Positions 8,223-17,856 of a stretch of 64,000 nt of DNA are shown here, piece by piece; position 1 is the first letter of the stretch, and every line of letters starts with the position of its first letter. The notes beneath the pieces are model-generated. The model did no database searches, was not told the DNA's origin, and saw only the letters and a program-made list of their open reading frames with translations. The translations under genes were made by a program, and so were the position numbers. Source of the stretch: Nocardioides zeae (GTDB lineage Bacteria > Actinomycetota > Actinomycetes > Propionibacteriales > Nocardioidaceae). Where the stretch lies: the NCBI RefSeq assembly GCF_030818655.1, contig NZ_JAUTAN010000001.1, forward strand, positions 310,001 to 374,000. The letters run 5' to 3'.

Positions 8223-10793
8223 TCAGCCCGCGTCGCGCTCCTGGGCCGCGAGGGCCCGGGCCATGTCGGAGCGGCCCTCCGCGACGTACCGCTTGGCCGC
8301 CGGGTTGGCGCTCGAGGTCGCGAGCCACTCGTCGACCCGGGCGAGCGTCGCGTTGGAGACCAGCGGCAGCGGGAACATCCCGACGAGCACGGTCGAGGCC
8401 CGCTGGACGCCCTTGGCCTCCCAGAGCGTGTCCGCGGCGGTGAGGTAGCGCTCGAGGTAGGGCGCGAGCACCTCGGCCTGGTCGGATCGCGCGAAGGCGT
8501 AGGCCACCTGGCGCTGGGTCTCGTTGGGCACGTCGTCCCGCTCGACGGCCTCGGCCCAGGCGGCGGCCTTGGCCTCCGCGGTCGGCCGGGCCGCACGGGC
8601 CGCAGCGGCCCGCTCCTGGCCGGAGATGGTGTTGTCCCGCTCGAGCTCGGCCGCGATTGCCACCTCGTCGGCGCGTCCCGCGGCCGCCAGCGACGTCAGC
8701 AGGGCCCAGCGCAGGTCGGCGTCGACCTCGAGCCCCGGGAGGGTCGCGGTGCCGTCGAGCCAGGCGGCCACCAGGTCGAGCGACTCCGCCGAGCGCGCTG
8801 CCGCCGCGAAGGCCCGCACCAGCGCGAGCTGGGCGTCGGAGCCCGCCTCGGCGCCCTCGGCCAGCTCCCGCAGGCCCGACTCCCAGCGCCCGGCCACCTC
8901 GGCGCGGTGCTGCGGGGCGGTGTAGTAGCCGACCGCGGTGCCGGCGTACACGGGCAGGCGGCCGACGGCCGTCATGTCCGTCTCGGTCGCGAGGCCGCGG
9001 AGCACGAGCTCCACGAAGTCGGTCGCGCGCATCTCGGCGTCGCGGGTCATGTCCCACGTCGCGCCCCACAGCAGGGCGCGCACCAGGGTGTCCTCGACGC
9101 TCGCGACGTGCTCGACCGCGGTCGCCAGCGAGACGTCGTCGAGGCGGATCTTGGCGTAGGTCAGGTCGCCGTCGTTGAGCAGCACCAGCGCCGGGCGTCG
9201 GACGCCGACGAGCTCGGCGACCTCGGTGCGCTCGTCGCGGACGTCGACCTCGACGTACCCCGCCGCGGCGCCCTCGGTGCCCTCGGCGCGGCGCTGCAGG
9301 CGGCCGTCGACCACGTCGTACAGGCCGATGCCGAGGCGGTGGCGCCGGAGCGTCGGGTAGTCGGCGGCGGCCGTCTGCTCGACGACGAAGGACGTGATGA
9401 CGCCGTCGGCGTCGGTCTCGACGACGGGGGTAAGCGTGTTGACCCCCGAGGTCTGCAGCCACTCGGCGGCCCACGAGGTGAGCTCGCGCCCCGACTCGCG
9501 CTCGAGCGCGGCGAGGAGGTCGGCGAAGGTCGAGTTCGCGAACGCGTGCGCCTTGAAGTAGGCCCGCAGGCCGGCGAGGAACTCGTCGATGCCCACCCAG
9601 GCGACGAGCTGCTTGAGCGTCGAGGCGCCCTTCGCGTAGGTGATGCCGTCGAAGTTGACCTCCACGGCCTCGAGGTCGTGGTTGTCGGCCGCGATGGGGT
9701 GGGTCGAGGGCAGCTGGTCCTGGCGGTAGGCCCAGTTCTTGCGCGCGTTGGTGAAGCCGGTCCAGGCGTCGGTGTACTTCGTGGCCTCGACGAGCGCCCA
9801 GTGCGAGGCCCACTCGGCGAACGACTCGTTGAGCCAGAGGTCGTCCCACCACTTCATCGTGACGAGGTCGCCGAACCACATGTGCGCCATCTCGTGGAGC
9901 ACCGTGTTGGCGCGCTGCTCGTAGAACGCGTGGGTCTGGCGCGAGCGCGGGAGGTACTCGTCGCGGAAGGTCACGCAGCCCGCGTTCTCCATCGCGCCCA
10001 TGTTGTACTCCGGCACGAACAGCTGGTCGTACTTGCCGAAGGGGTAGGGGAAGTCGAACTTCTCCTCGAAGAACGCGAACCCCTGCTTCGTGAGCTCGAA
10101 CAGCTCGTCGGCGTCGAGGTAGGGCTGCACCGAGGCGCGGCAGAACAGGCCGAGCGGGATGTCGCCGTGGGCGCCCGCGTAGGTGTCGTGCACCGCGACG
10201 TACTCACCGGCGACGAGGGCCGTGATGTAGGTCGACATGCGGTCGGTCGCGCCGAAGGCCCAGGTCGCGCGGCCCTCGCCGGCCGGCGCGGGCTCGGGCG
10301 TGACGGCGTTGGACACCACGGTCCAGTGCTCCGGCGCCGTCACCGTGAAGGTGAAGGTGGTCTTGAGGTCGGGCTGCTCGAAGGACGCGTAGACGCGGCG
10401 CGCGTCGGGCACCTCGAACTGCGTGTAGAGGTAGACCCGGTCGTCCGCCGGGTCCACGAAGCGGTGCAGGCCCTCGCCCGTGCGGCTGTAGGGCAGCCGC
10501 GCCGTCACCGTCAGCTCGTTCTCCGCCGCGAGGTCGGCGAGCGTGATCCGGGAGTCGGCGTAGACCGCGGCGGGGTCCAGCGACGCGCCGTTGAGGGTGA
10601 TCGACAGGTCCTCCGTGCCCACGAGGTCGGCGAACGTCGTCGCGCCGGGCTCGGAGCAGGCGAAGCGCAGCACGGTGGTGCTGCCGAAGTGGGTCTCGCC
10701 GACGGTGAGGTCGAGCTCCACGGTCGCCGACGTGAGGTCCAGGAGGGACGCGCGGGTGGCGGCCTCGTCACGGGTCAGGTTGGTTCCAGGCAT
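8223..10793 (-). CDS. pepN: aminopeptidase N, M1 family
   Basis: An 856-residue cytosolic zinc aminopeptidase that removes N-terminal residues from peptides. The exopeptidase signature is [10 protein letters not shown] near residue 262. The zinc site is [10 protein letters not shown] with the downstream Glu in WLNESFAEW, near residues 300-325. The C-terminal helical ERAP1-like domain is complete. The start is the ATG ([12 protein letters not shown]) with GAGGA eight bases upstream. It is divergent from the DsbA-like gene, exactly as pepN and Rv2466c lie in M. tuberculosis. Nothing unusual in motifs or length. Confidence 0.96.
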   Translation of the reverse strand: MPGTNLTRDEAATRASLLDLTSATVELDLTVGETHFGSTTVLRFACSEPGATTFADLVGTEDLSITLNGASLDPAAVYADSRITLADLAAENELTVTARLPYSRTGEGLHRFVDPADDRVYLYTQFEVPDARRVYASFEQPDLKTTFTFTVTAPEHWTVVSNAVTPEPAPAGEGRATWAFGATDRMSTYITALVAGEYVAVHDTYAGAHGDIPLGLFCRASVQPYLDADELFELTKQGFAFFEEKFDFPYPFGKYDQLFVPEYNMGAMENAGCVTFRDEYLPRSRQTHAFYEQRANTVLHEMAHMWFGDLVTMKWWDDLWLNESFAEWASHWALVEATKYTDAWTGFTNARKNWAYRQDQLPSTHPIAADNHDLEAVEVNFDGITYAKGASTLKQLVAWVGIDEFLAGLRAYFKAHAFANSTFADLLAALERESGRELTSWAAEWLQTSGVNTLTPVVETDADGVITSFVVEQTAAADYPTLRRHRLGIGLYDVVDGRLQRRAEGTEGAAAGYVEVDVRDERTEVAELVGVRRPALVLLNDGDLTYAKIRLDDVSLATAVEHVASVEDTLVRALLWGATWDMTRDAEMRATDFVELVLRGLATETDMTAVGRLPVYAGTAVGYYTAPQHRAEVAGRWESGLRELAEGAEAGSDAQLALVRAFAAAARSAESLDLVAAWLDGTATLPGLEVDADLRWALLTSLAAAGRADEVAIAAELERDNTISGQERAAAARAARPTAEAKAAAWAEAVERDDVPNETQRQVAYAFARSDQAEVLAPYLERYLTAADTLWEAKGVQRASTVLVGMFPLPLVSNATLARVDEWLATSSANPAAKRYVAEGRSDMARALAAQERDAG

Positions 10794-10898
10794 GCCGCCG
10801 ATCCTCGCACCCCGGTCCCACGGTCGTCGCGCACGACGCGGGTACGCCGCGGGCTCGCGTCGGGAATCCCCGCTTCGGTCCCGGTGTTGACTCTGGTC

Positions 10899-11525
10899 AT
10901 GACGACCGCTCCCGTGCCCGCGACGCCCGCCCGCGCCGACTTCTGGTTCGACCCGCTCTGTCCCTTCGCCTGGATCACGTCCCGCTGGATCCTCGAGGTC
11001 GAGAAGGTCCGCGACATCGAGGTGTCGTGGAACGTGATGAGCCTGGCCTACCTCAACGCGGACAAGGACATCTCCGAGGACTACCGGAAGATGCTCGAGA
11101 CGGCCTGGGGCCCGGTGCGCGTCTGCATCGCCGCCGAGCAGGCGCACGGCAAGGAGGTGCTGCTCCCGCTCTACACGGCGCTGGGCACCCGCCGCCACAA
11201 CGAGAAGCAGGAGTTCACGCGCGAGGTCATCGAGGCGGCCCTCACCGAGGCCGGCCTGCCGACCGAGCTCGCCGACGCCGCGGACTCGACGGACTACGAC
11301 GAGGCGCTGAAGAAGTCGCATCACGCCGGCATGGACCAGGTCGGCATGGAGGTCGGCACGCCCGTCATCTCCATCGACGGCACGGCCTTCTTCGGCCCGG
11401 TCCTCACCAAGATCCCGCGGGGCGAGGAGGCCGGCAAGCTCTGGGACGCGTCCGTCGTGCTGGCGGACTACCCGTACTTCTTCGAGCTGAAGCGGACCCG
11501 CACGGGGGATCTCGACTTCAGCTGA
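10899..11525 (+). CDS. DsbA-family mycothiol-linked oxidoreductase (Rv2466c-like) with CPFA active site
   Basis: A 208-residue thioredoxin-fold protein with a helical insertion, close to mycobacterial Rv2466c ([22 protein letters not shown], then [11 protein letters not shown] and [20 protein letters not shown] segments). The active-site motif is C-P-F-A at residues about 21-24, where I recall C-P-W-C in Rv2466c, so the resolving cysteine is absent. Such a monothiol enzyme would work through a mixed disulfide with mycothiol. The cis-Pro loop GTPVISIDG is kept. No signal peptide, so cytoplasmic. The start ATG at 10899 lacks a strong SD. Confidence 0.88.
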   Translation: MTTAPVPATPARADFWFDPLCPFAWITSRWILEVEKVRDIEVSWNVMSLAYLNADKDISEDYRKMLETAWGPVRVCIAAEQAHGKEVLLPLYTALGTRRHNEKQEFTREVIEAALTEAGLPTELADAADSTDYDEALKKSHHAGMDQVGMEVGTPVISIDGTAFFGPVLTKIPRGEEAGKLWDASVVLADYPYFFELKRTRTGDLDFS

Positions 11526-11541
11526 CCCGCGGTGACCCGCA

Positions 11542-11584
11542 CGTGGGGTCGGTCCCGGTCGCCTCGACCGGGACCGACCCCACG
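11542..11584. terminator. bidirectional terminator
   Basis: A 19-bp perfect stem (left arm CGTGGGGTCGGTCCCGGTC) with the loop GCCTC lies between the convergent DsbA-like gene and the ABC ATPase gene. Confidence 0.85.
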
Positions 11585-11590
11585 GGTGCG

Positions 11591-12349
11591 TCAGGACGCG
11601 CGGAGGGGCGCGAGGTCGTCGGCGACCCCGAGCTCGCCGAGCAGCCGCGCACGCAGGGCGGCGAACCGCGCGCCCGTGGTGTCGCGGTCCGCCCGGTCGC
11701 CGCCGAGGTCGACCGTCACCTCCGCCGTGATGCGGCCCTCGTCGAGCACCAGCACCCGGTCGGCGAGCACGATCGCCTCGTCGACGTCGTGGGTGATGAG
11801 CAGGACCGCCGGGCGGTGGCGTCGGCAGAGCTCGCGCAGCAGGTGGTGCATGTGCACCCGGGTCAGCGCGTCGAGAGCCCCGAAGGGCTCGTCGGCCAGC
11901 AGCAGCTCGGGCGTCCGCACGAGCGAGCGGGCCAGCGCCACGCGCTGCTGCTCGCCGCCGGACAGCTCACCGGGCCACGCACGGCCGCGGCCCGCCAGGC
12001 CCACCTCCCCGAGCGCCTCCTCCACCCGGGCACGCGCCGTACGTCGCGGCAGACCGGCCGCCACGTTGGCCGCGACCCGCTGCCAGGGCAGTAGCCGGGA
12101 GTCCTGGAACACCACCGACACCCGGGCCGGCACGTCGAGCTCGCCGTGGCCGCGCACGTCGCGGTCGAGGCCCGCCAGCGCGCGGAGCAGCGTGCTCTTC
12201 CCGCTGCCGCTGCGGCCCAGGAGCGCCACGAACTCGCCCGGCGCGATGTCGAGGTCGACACCGTCGAGCACGGTGCGCGACGCGTCGAACGAGCGGGTCA
12301 GCCCCCGGACCCGTACGGCGGGGGTCAGCTCTCCAGCGTGCGTCGCCAC
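11591..12349 (-). CDS. ABC importer ATP-binding protein, sulfonate/nitrate/taurine type
   Basis: About 252 residues with every ABC ATPase motif: Walker A GRSGSGKST, Q-loop VVFQDSRLLPW, signature LSGGEQQR, Walker B LLLADEPFGALDALTR and switch His in LLITHDVDEA. The QDSRLLPW form and the short chain are characteristic of the SsuB/TauB/NrtD group. The GTG start lies inside the end of the permease gene (25-base overlap), so the two are translationally coupled. Third gene of the leftward importer operon, ending at a strong terminator. Confidence 0.9.
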   Translation of the reverse strand: MATHAGELTPAVRVRGLTRSFDASRTVLDGVDLDIAPGEFVALLGRSGSGKSTLLRALAGLDRDVRGHGELDVPARVSVVFQDSRLLPWQRVAANVAAGLPRRTARARVEEALGEVGLAGRGRAWPGELSGGEQQRVALARSLVRTPELLLADEPFGALDALTRVHMHHLLRELCRRHRPAVLLITHDVDEAIVLADRVLVLDEGRITAEVTVDLGGDRADRDTTGARFAALRARLLGELGVADDLAPLRAS

Positions 12350-13185
12350 GACAGCACCCTCCTCTCGAGCAGCCGGACCGCGCCGTCGCCGAGCAGTCCT
12401 AGCACGGCGTAGACGACGAGGCCGACCACGATGACGTCGGTCTGGCCGTAGCTGGAGGCCAGGGTGATCATGTGGCCGATGCCGCTGGTCGCGTTGATCT
12501 GCTCGATGACGACCAAGGTCAGCAGGGCCGAGGTGACGGCGAACCGCAGCCCCAGCAGGAAGCCGGGCAGCGCCCCCGGCAGGACGACGCGACGCAGGAA
12601 CGTCGCGCGGGTGAGGTCCAGCGTCTCGGCCAGCTCCGCGTAGCGCTGGTCGATCCCGCGCAGCCCGTTGTGCGTGTGGATGTAGACGGGGACGAGCACG
12701 CCGAGCGCGATGGTGATGACCTTCATCTCCTCGCCGATCCCGAACCAGAGGATGAGCAGGGGGATGAGCGCGAGGTTGGGGATGGAGCGCTTGACCTGCA
12801 CCGGGCCGTCGACGACGGACTCGCCCAGGCGGGAGAGGCCGGCGACGACGGCGAGGACGGCGCCGACGACGACACCGATGGCCAGGCCCAGCCCGGCGCG
12901 GGTGAGCGAGACCTGCAGGCTCTCGGTCAGACGCCCCGACTCCAGCAGGCCGCGCGCCGTCTCGACGACGGTCCACGGGGCGGTCAGGACGCGCTGGTCG
13001 ACGATGCCCGTCGCGGAACCGGTGGTCCAGAGGGCGAGCAGCAGGAGCGGCCCGAGCAGGATCGCGAACGGCACGCGCCGGCCGGGACCCAGGCGGCGCC
13101 GGCGCACGCGGCGGTCGACGGGTGTCGTCCCGGACCGGGGCGGGGTCGTGGCGGTGTGGACGCGGACGAGGGTGCCGCCGCTCAT
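12325..13185 (-). CDS. ABC importer permease, SsuC/TauC type
   Basis: A 286-residue integral membrane protein with about six helices. The BPD_transp_1 'EAA' loop reads AETLDLTRATFLRRVVLPGALPGFLLGLR, and SIPNLALIPLLILWFGIGEEMKV is the family-typical conserved stretch. A charged Arg-rich N-terminus of about 45 residues precedes the first helix. Its ATG overlaps the stop of the binding-protein gene by ATGA. It forms the translocation path for the substrate delivered by the lipoprotein upstream. Confidence 0.92.
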   Translation of the reverse strand: MSGGTLVRVHTATTPPRSGTTPVDRRVRRRRLGPGRRVPFAILLGPLLLLALWTTGSATGIVDQRVLTAPWTVVETARGLLESGRLTESLQVSLTRAGLGLAIGVVVGAVLAVVAGLSRLGESVVDGPVQVKRSIPNLALIPLLILWFGIGEEMKVITIALGVLVPVYIHTHNGLRGIDQRYAELAETLDLTRATFLRRVVLPGALPGFLLGLRFAVTSALLTLVVIEQINATSGIGHMITLASSYGQTDVIVVGLVVYAVLGLLGDGAVRLLERRVLSWRRTLES

Positions 13186-14234
13186 CGGGCTGCCTCGTCG
13201 GACGCCAGCGTCGCCGGCTCGTAGCGGTGGTCGTAGAGCCCGTCGACGTCGATCTGGTCCCGGCCCTGCGCCTCGGCGACGAGGTCGGCGGTCGCCTGGT
13301 GCTCCGTCACGAGTGTGGCCCACTCCTGCGGCACCTCGAACGTGCCGAGGGCGTCGACGACGTACGCCGCGTCCTCCGCCGTGAGGCCCTCGTGGTCGAC
13401 GTAGTAGGCCTGCGCGAACTCCTCGGGGTGGTCGTTGACCCAGGCGACGGCCTGCTGCCAGACCTCGACGTACTGCGCGATGGCCGCGGCCTTGTGCGCG
13501 TCCTCGAGCACCTCGACGGGGGTGTACAGGTGCCAGAAGTCGTCGCGCACGCCGGGCGGGATGGTCCTGGCGCCGTCGGGCTCGTACTTCGCCAGGTAGG
13601 TGCGCGACTGTGCGACACCCAGGGGGGCGACGTCGACCTGCCCGCTCGCGAGCGCGTTGGAGAAGGTGTCGTCGACGCTCGTCATCTCGACCAGCTCGAC
13701 GTCGTCCGGGCTCAGCCCCGCGTTCTCCAGGACGCGCAGCACGAGGGCGCCCTGCGCCTGGCCGGGGGAGTAGGCGATCCGCGTGCCGGCGAGGTCGTCG
13801 AGGCTCGTGACGTCGGCATCGGGGCTGATCCCGAGCTCGTAGGTCGGGTGCTCCAGCGGGTCGACGGTGGTGCGGGCACTGACGATGCGGACGTCCGTGC
13901 CGGTCCAGTGCGCGAAGAGGGGCGGGATGTCGGCGACTGCCCCGATGTCGAGCGCGTCCGCACGGAACGCCTCGAGCGTGCGGGGGCCGCCGGAGACGTT
14001 GGCCCACTCGACCTCGAAGTCGAGCTCGTCGATGAGGCCGGACTCCTCGAGCGCGACCTGCGTGGTGGGGTCGCCCACGCGCAGCACGACGTCGTCGGGG
14101 ACGTCCTCCGGCAGGGCGGCGGTGAGCTCCAGGTGGGGCCCCGCCTCCTCGCTGCACGCGGCGAGCGGGAGGAGGGCCAGCCCGGCGACGGCCGCGAGGG
14201 CGCGCCGGCGGGGACGGGCGGTGGGGGACTTCAT
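13182..14234 (-). CDS. substrate-binding lipoprotein of a sulfonate/nitrate-type ABC importer
   Basis: A 350-residue SsuA/NMT1-like periplasmic-binding fold anchored as a lipoprotein: basic start MKSPTARPRRRALAAVAGLALL and lipobox LAAC near residue 27. Mature parts such as LDIGAVADIPPLFA, DLAGTRIAYSPGQAQGAL and SGQVDVAPLGVAQ are typical of sulfonate, taurine or aromatic-thiamine-precursor binders. The GGAGG SD is five bases before ATG. First gene of the operon, preceded by a promoter-size gap with a clear dyad. The exact ligand is not readable; an organosulfur compound is the best guess given the SAM-regulated genes 8 kb away. Confidence 0.88.
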   Translation of the reverse strand: MKSPTARPRRRALAAVAGLALLPLAACSEEAGPHLELTAALPEDVPDDVVLRVGDPTTQVALEESGLIDELDFEVEWANVSGGPRTLEAFRADALDIGAVADIPPLFAHWTGTDVRIVSARTTVDPLEHPTYELGISPDADVTSLDDLAGTRIAYSPGQAQGALVLRVLENAGLSPDDVELVEMTSVDDTFSNALASGQVDVAPLGVAQSRTYLAKYEPDGARTIPPGVRDDFWHLYTPVEVLEDAHKAAAIAQYVEVWQQAVAWVNDHPEEFAQAYYVDHEGLTAEDAAYVVDALGTFEVPQEWATLVTEHQATADLVAEAQGRDQIDVDGLYDHRYEPATLASDEAAR

Positions 14235-14256
14235 GGTGACCTCCGAGTCGGTGCCA

Positions 14257-14283
14257 TTAAGTCCATGAACATAGTTGACTTAA
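14257..14283 (-). promoter_or_regulatory. candidate operator: TTAAGTC-N13-GACTTAA dyad upstream of ABC importer
   Basis: A perfect 7-bp inverted repeat flanks 13 bases and sits 23 bases upstream of the binding-protein start, inside an A+T-rich patch likely to be its promoter. Its symmetry suggests a dimeric regulator; the regulator is not encoded next to it. Confidence 0.6.
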
Positions 14284-14289
14284 CGCGTG

Positions 14290-14329
14290 GACCCCGGCCC
14301 TCTCGAGGAGCGAGACGTGGGCCGGGGTC
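14290..14329. other. stable hairpin between divergent genes
   Basis: GACCCCGGCCC pairs with GGGCCGGGGTC, and the inner TCTCG/CGAGA continues the stem around the loop AGGAG. It lies between divergently transcribed genes, so it cannot terminate either. It may end antisense transcription or lie in the amidase 5' leader. Confidence 0.6.
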
Positions 14330-14396
14330 GGAGCCATCGGTGCTCCCACCCGCGCGGGGGGTCGACGTGCCGCGTCGTCTGACCCACCATGGGGCG

Positions 14397-15566
14397 ATGG
14401 TCTCGGACAATCTCTCGGGTCCCACCCGGACCACCCGTCCCTCCCGCCGCGCCCTGGTCGCGGGCGCCGTCGTCGGCACCGGCCTCGCCGGAACCGGAGC
14501 CGCCGCGCCCGCCGTCGCCCGCGGGCCGGCCCTCACGACACCCCGCCCGGCCGCGGGTCCGGCCGCGCTGCACATGGCGGCGGCCGGTGACGGTGGGCTC
14601 CGTCGCGCGTCCGTCCGCGTCGGCCTGACGGGCCGCGGACGCCGCTCGGCCACCGTCGCGGGCGACCCCTTCTCCAGCGTGGCCCTCACCTGGAGCGCGG
14701 GGTCACCGGCCCTCTCCGTGCGGGTGCGCAGCCTCGACGGCGTCTGGCAGCCCTGGCAGGCGATCGGCCACCTCCACGACGGGCCGAGCGTCGGCACCGC
14801 GGAGTGGCGAGCGGCGCGGCGCACCTCGGCGACCGGACTCACGTGGGTCGGCGACGCCGACGCGATCGAGGTGGCCGCCGACGGCCCGGTGTCGGACCTG
14901 CGCGTCGAGATGCTCGACGCCACCCCCACCGAGCTCGCCCCGCCGGGCGTCTCGGCCCGCTCCGCCCCGATGTCGCGCGTCTACAACCGGGCCACGTGGG
15001 GAGCCGACGAGTCGCTGCGGACCGGGGACCCGACGTACCTCACCGGGTTCCAGCAGGTCCACGTGCACCACACGGCGGGGGCGAACAGCTACGCCCTCGA
15101 CGACGTCCCGCGGATCCTGCGGTCGATGCTGGCGTACCACACGCAGACCCTGGGCTGGTCCGACATCGGCTACAACCTGCTCGTGGACCGCTTCGGGCGG
15201 GCCTTCGAGGGACGGGCCGGCGGCGTCAAGCGTCTCGTCCGCGGCGCGCACACCCTCGGGTTCAACCACAACTCGTGCGGCATCGCGCTGATGGGCAACT
15301 ACGAGACGGCCAAGCCGCCGGGAGCCGCGGTGCAGCAGCTCGAGGCGCTGGCCGCGTACAAGTTCGACGTGCGCGGGCAGAAGGCGCTGCGGAAGCTGCA
15401 CGCGGCGTCGGAGGGCAGCGACAAGTACCCCAAGGGCACCGTCGCCTACCTGTGGGCGATGGACGCGCACCGGGACACGAACGACACGGCCTGCCCGGGC
15501 AAGTACCTGTACGCCGCGATGAACGACATCCGCACGCGCACGCAGGCACGCATCGACCACTACTGA
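14397..15566 (+). CDS. Tat-exported N-acetylmuramoyl-L-alanine amidase (PGRP/amidase_2)
   Basis: A 389-residue cell-wall hydrolase. The N-terminus has a twin-arginine signal (RPSRRALVAGAVVG, likely cleaved near AVA). Residues about 55-190 form a beta-rich domain of the kind found before actinobacterial PGRP modules. The C-terminal peptidoglycan recognition domain has the zinc ligands in VHVHHTAG and TACPGKYLY and the catalytic-region Tyr in GYNLLVDRFGRAFEGR. It should cut the MurNAc-L-Ala bond outside the membrane. Translation starts at ATG 14397; an overlapping ATG eight bases earlier is out of frame. It stands alone between the importer and metG. Confidence 0.9.
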   Translation: MVSDNLSGPTRTTRPSRRALVAGAVVGTGLAGTGAAAPAVARGPALTTPRPAAGPAALHMAAAGDGGLRRASVRVGLTGRGRRSATVAGDPFSSVALTWSAGSPALSVRVRSLDGVWQPWQAIGHLHDGPSVGTAEWRAARRTSATGLTWVGDADAIEVAADGPVSDLRVEMLDATPTELAPPGVSARSAPMSRVYNRATWGADESLRTGDPTYLTGFQQVHVHHTAGANSYALDDVPRILRSMLAYHTQTLGWSDIGYNLLVDRFGRAFEGRAGGVKRLVRGAHTLGFNHNSCGIALMGNYETAKPPGAAVQQLEALAAYKFDVRGQKALRKLHAASEGSDKYPKGTVAYLWAMDAHRDTNDTACPGKYLYAAMNDIRTRTQARIDHY

Positions 15567-15606
15567 GAGGGTCGGGGCGCGGTCCGGGTGCGGTCCGGGC
15601 AGAACC

Positions 15607-15612
15607 TAGGAT
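15607..15612 (+). promoter_or_regulatory. -10 hexamer TAGGAT of leaderless metG
   Basis: TAGGAT ends six bases before the metG ATG, with no SD between them, so transcription should start at the start codon. Confidence 0.6.
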
Positions 15613-15618
15613 CGGCCC

Positions 15619-17427
15619 ATGACCCACGTGCTGTCCGCCGTCGCCTGGCCCTACGCCAACGGCCCCCGCCACATCGGCCACGTGGCCGGTTTCGGCGTGC
15701 CCTCCGACGTCTTCTCGCGCTACATGCGCATGGCCGGACACGACGTGCTCATGGTCTCGGGCTCCGACGAGCACGGCACCCCCATCCTCATCGCTGCCGA
15801 CGAGGCGGGCGTGACCGCGCAGGAGCTCGCCGACCGCAACCACCGCCTCATCGTCGAGGACCTCGTCGGCCTGGGCATCTCCTACGACCTCTACACCCGC
15901 ACGACGACGCGCAACCACTACGCCGTCGTGCAGGAGATGTTCCGCGGGGTGCACGAGAACGGCTACTTCGTCGAGCAGACGACGTACGGCGCGATCTCGC
16001 CCTCGACGGGCCGCACGCTGCCCGACCGCTACATCGAGGGCACGTGCCCGATCTGCAAGACGCCCGGTGCCCGGGGCGACCAGTGCGACGCGTGCGGCAA
16101 CCAGCTCGACCCGGCCGACCTCATCGACCCGGTGTCGCGGATCAACGGCGAGACGCCCGAGTTCGTCGAGACGCAGCACTTCTTCCTCGACCTGCCGGCG
16201 CTGGCCGAGGCGCTGGGGGAGTGGCTCGACGAGCGCGAGGCGACGGGCCTGTGGCGCCCCAACGTCATCCGCTTCTCGAAGAACATCCTTAAGGAGATCC
16301 GCCCCCGTGCCATGACGCGCGACATCGACTGGGGCATCCCGGTGCCGCTCGACGGGTGGCGCGACAACCCGACGAAGAAGCTGTACGTCTGGTTCGACGC
16401 CGTCATCGGCTACCTGTCGGCGTCCATCGAGTGGGCGCGGCGCTCGGGCGACCCCGAGGCGTGGCGGCAGTGGTGGAACGCGCCGGCCGACGGGTCCGCG
16501 CAGGACGCCTACTACTTCATGGGCAAGGACAACATCACCTTCCACAGCCAGATCTGGCCGGCGGAGATGCTGGCCTACGCGGGGAAGGGCGACAAGGGCG
16601 GGACGCCCGGCCCGTACGGCGAGCTCACGCTCCCGACCGAGGTGGTCTCGAGCGAGTTCCTGACCATGGAGGGCAAGAAGTTCTCGTCGTCGAAGAAGAT
16701 CGTCATCTACGTGCGGGACCTGCTGAGCCGCTACCAGCCCGACGCGTTCCGCTACTTCGTGGCGGCGGCGGGCCCGGAGACCCAGGACAGCGACTTCACG
16801 TGGGCTGAGTTCGTGCGCCGCACCAACGACGAGCTCGTCGCCGGCTGGGGCAACCTGGTGAACCGCACCGCGACGCTCGTGGCGAAGAACTTCGGCGCGA
16901 TCCCGCCGGCCGGTCCGTTCGAGGAGGCCGACGTCGCCCTGCTGGCCCGGGTCGAGGAGACGTTCGACGTCGTCGGCGACCTCATCGGGCGTCACCGCCA
17001 GAAGGCCGCGATCGCGGAGGCGATGAAGACGGTCGGCGAGGTGAACAAGTACGTCACCGACACCGCCCCGTGGACCCTCAAGGGCGACGACCAGCGCGAG
17101 CGCCTCGGCACGGTGCTGCACGTGATGGTGCAGGCCGTCGCCGACCTCAACACGGTCCTGTCGCCGTTCCTGCCGTTCTCGGCGAACGCCGTCGACGCGG
17201 TGCTGGGCGGCGCGGGCGACCTGCAGCCGATGCCCCGCGCCGAGGACGTCGCCGACCTCGACGACGACAGCCGCGGCTACCCGATCATCACGGGCGACTA
17301 CACCGACGTCCGGGCCTGGGGCCGCCGGCCGGTCGAGGTGGGCACGACGATCGAGAAGCCGACGCCCGTGTTCGTGAAGCTCGACGCCGCGATCGTCGAC
17401 GAGGAGCTCGCGCGGCTGGAGGGGTGA
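15619..17427 (+). CDS. metG: methionyl-tRNA synthetase
   Basis: A 602-residue class I synthetase charging initiator and elongator tRNA-Met. The HIGH motif is in [14 protein letters not shown], the KMSKS loop reads KFSSSKK, and the connective peptide holds a zinc knuckle (CPIC...CDAC). WGIPVP and [14 protein letters not shown] are typical. There is no C-terminal tRNA-binding EMAP domain, as in the shorter bacterial forms. The leaderless promoter layout is described separately. MetG uses methionine, whose supply the SAM riboswitch region at 4.5 kb may influence, but there is no direct linkage. Confidence 0.97.
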   Translation: MTHVLSAVAWPYANGPRHIGHVAGFGVPSDVFSRYMRMAGHDVLMVSGSDEHGTPILIAADEAGVTAQELADRNHRLIVEDLVGLGISYDLYTRTTTRNHYAVVQEMFRGVHENGYFVEQTTYGAISPSTGRTLPDRYIEGTCPICKTPGARGDQCDACGNQLDPADLIDPVSRINGETPEFVETQHFFLDLPALAEALGEWLDEREATGLWRPNVIRFSKNILKEIRPRAMTRDIDWGIPVPLDGWRDNPTKKLYVWFDAVIGYLSASIEWARRSGDPEAWRQWWNAPADGSAQDAYYFMGKDNITFHSQIWPAEMLAYAGKGDKGGTPGPYGELTLPTEVVSSEFLTMEGKKFSSSKKIVIYVRDLLSRYQPDAFRYFVAAAGPETQDSDFTWAEFVRRTNDELVAGWGNLVNRTATLVAKNFGAIPPAGPFEEADVALLARVEETFDVVGDLIGRHRQKAAIAEAMKTVGEVNKYVTDTAPWTLKGDDQRERLGTVLHVMVQAVADLNTVLSPFLPFSANAVDAVLGGAGDLQPMPRAEDVADLDDDSRGYPIITGDYTDVRAWGRRPVEVGTTIEKPTPVFVKLDAAIVDEELARLEG

Positions 17428-17449
17428 GGGGGCCGGGGGCCTCTCCCGA

Positions 17450-17519
17450 TGTAACGCGGTGTCCGGGCAACTGTGCACGTGGTCGACCACTTCCATAGTG
17501 ACCCGAACACCGCGTTACA
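17450..17519. repeat. 70-bp long imperfect palindrome between metG and ABM gene
   Basis: Outer arms TGTAACGCGGTGTCCGGG and CCCGAACACCGCGTTACA pair over 18 bp with one G-T. The inner part also folds on itself around GTGGTCGACCAC. It lies between convergent genes and contains the ABM stop codon, so it can act as a bidirectional terminator; the arm length and ordered interior suggest a repeat element. Confidence 0.7.
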
Positions 17520-17802
17520 CGTCCTGGGGGAGGTCGAGCTCCACCACCCGTACGTCGCGGATCCGCGCCCGCTGGTCGCCCGGCGGACCGCTGCCGCGGA
17601 AGGCCTCGAGGTCGGCCCGGCTCGCCCAGCGCTCGGCGATCGCGACCCGGTCGGGCTCGAGCGGGTCGGCGGCGACGAGGAAGTCGAGGCAGCCCGGCGC
17701 TGCCCGGGCCCGGCGCACGACCTCGCGGCAGTCGGCGACGTAGGCGTCCCTGTCGGTCTCCGCGACCCGCAGGTGTCCGATGACCACGACCTGGTTGCTC
17801 AT
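17515..17802 (-). CDS. antibiotic biosynthesis monooxygenase (ABM) domain protein
   Basis: A 95-residue dimeric alpha-beta ferredoxin-like fold. The order VVVIGHLRV, CREVVRRARAAPGCLDFLV, and AIAERWASRADLEAFRGS matches quinol/YgiN-type ABM proteins, which oxidise quinols or act in haem-like chemistry without cofactors. The physiological substrate is unknown. The stop TAA lies within the arm of the palindrome shared with the end of metG. It is divergent from the esterase gene, with a second repeat element between them. Confidence 0.82.
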   Translation of the reverse strand: MSNQVVVIGHLRVAETDRDAYVADCREVVRRARAAPGCLDFLVAADPLEPDRVAIAERWASRADLEAFRGSGPPGDQRARIRDVRVVELDLPQDV

Positions 17803-17856
17803 GCCGGGGTCGACCGCGGGGCGGCCCGGGACTCATCGGCGGCGCGATTTCGTGGG

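Noticed and set aside
7862..8596. A leftward 244-codon Pro/Arg/Ser-rich frame over the DUF5130 and pepN ends
   Set aside because: It crosses a strong terminator and two convergent genes and has a biased composition typical of a frame shadow.
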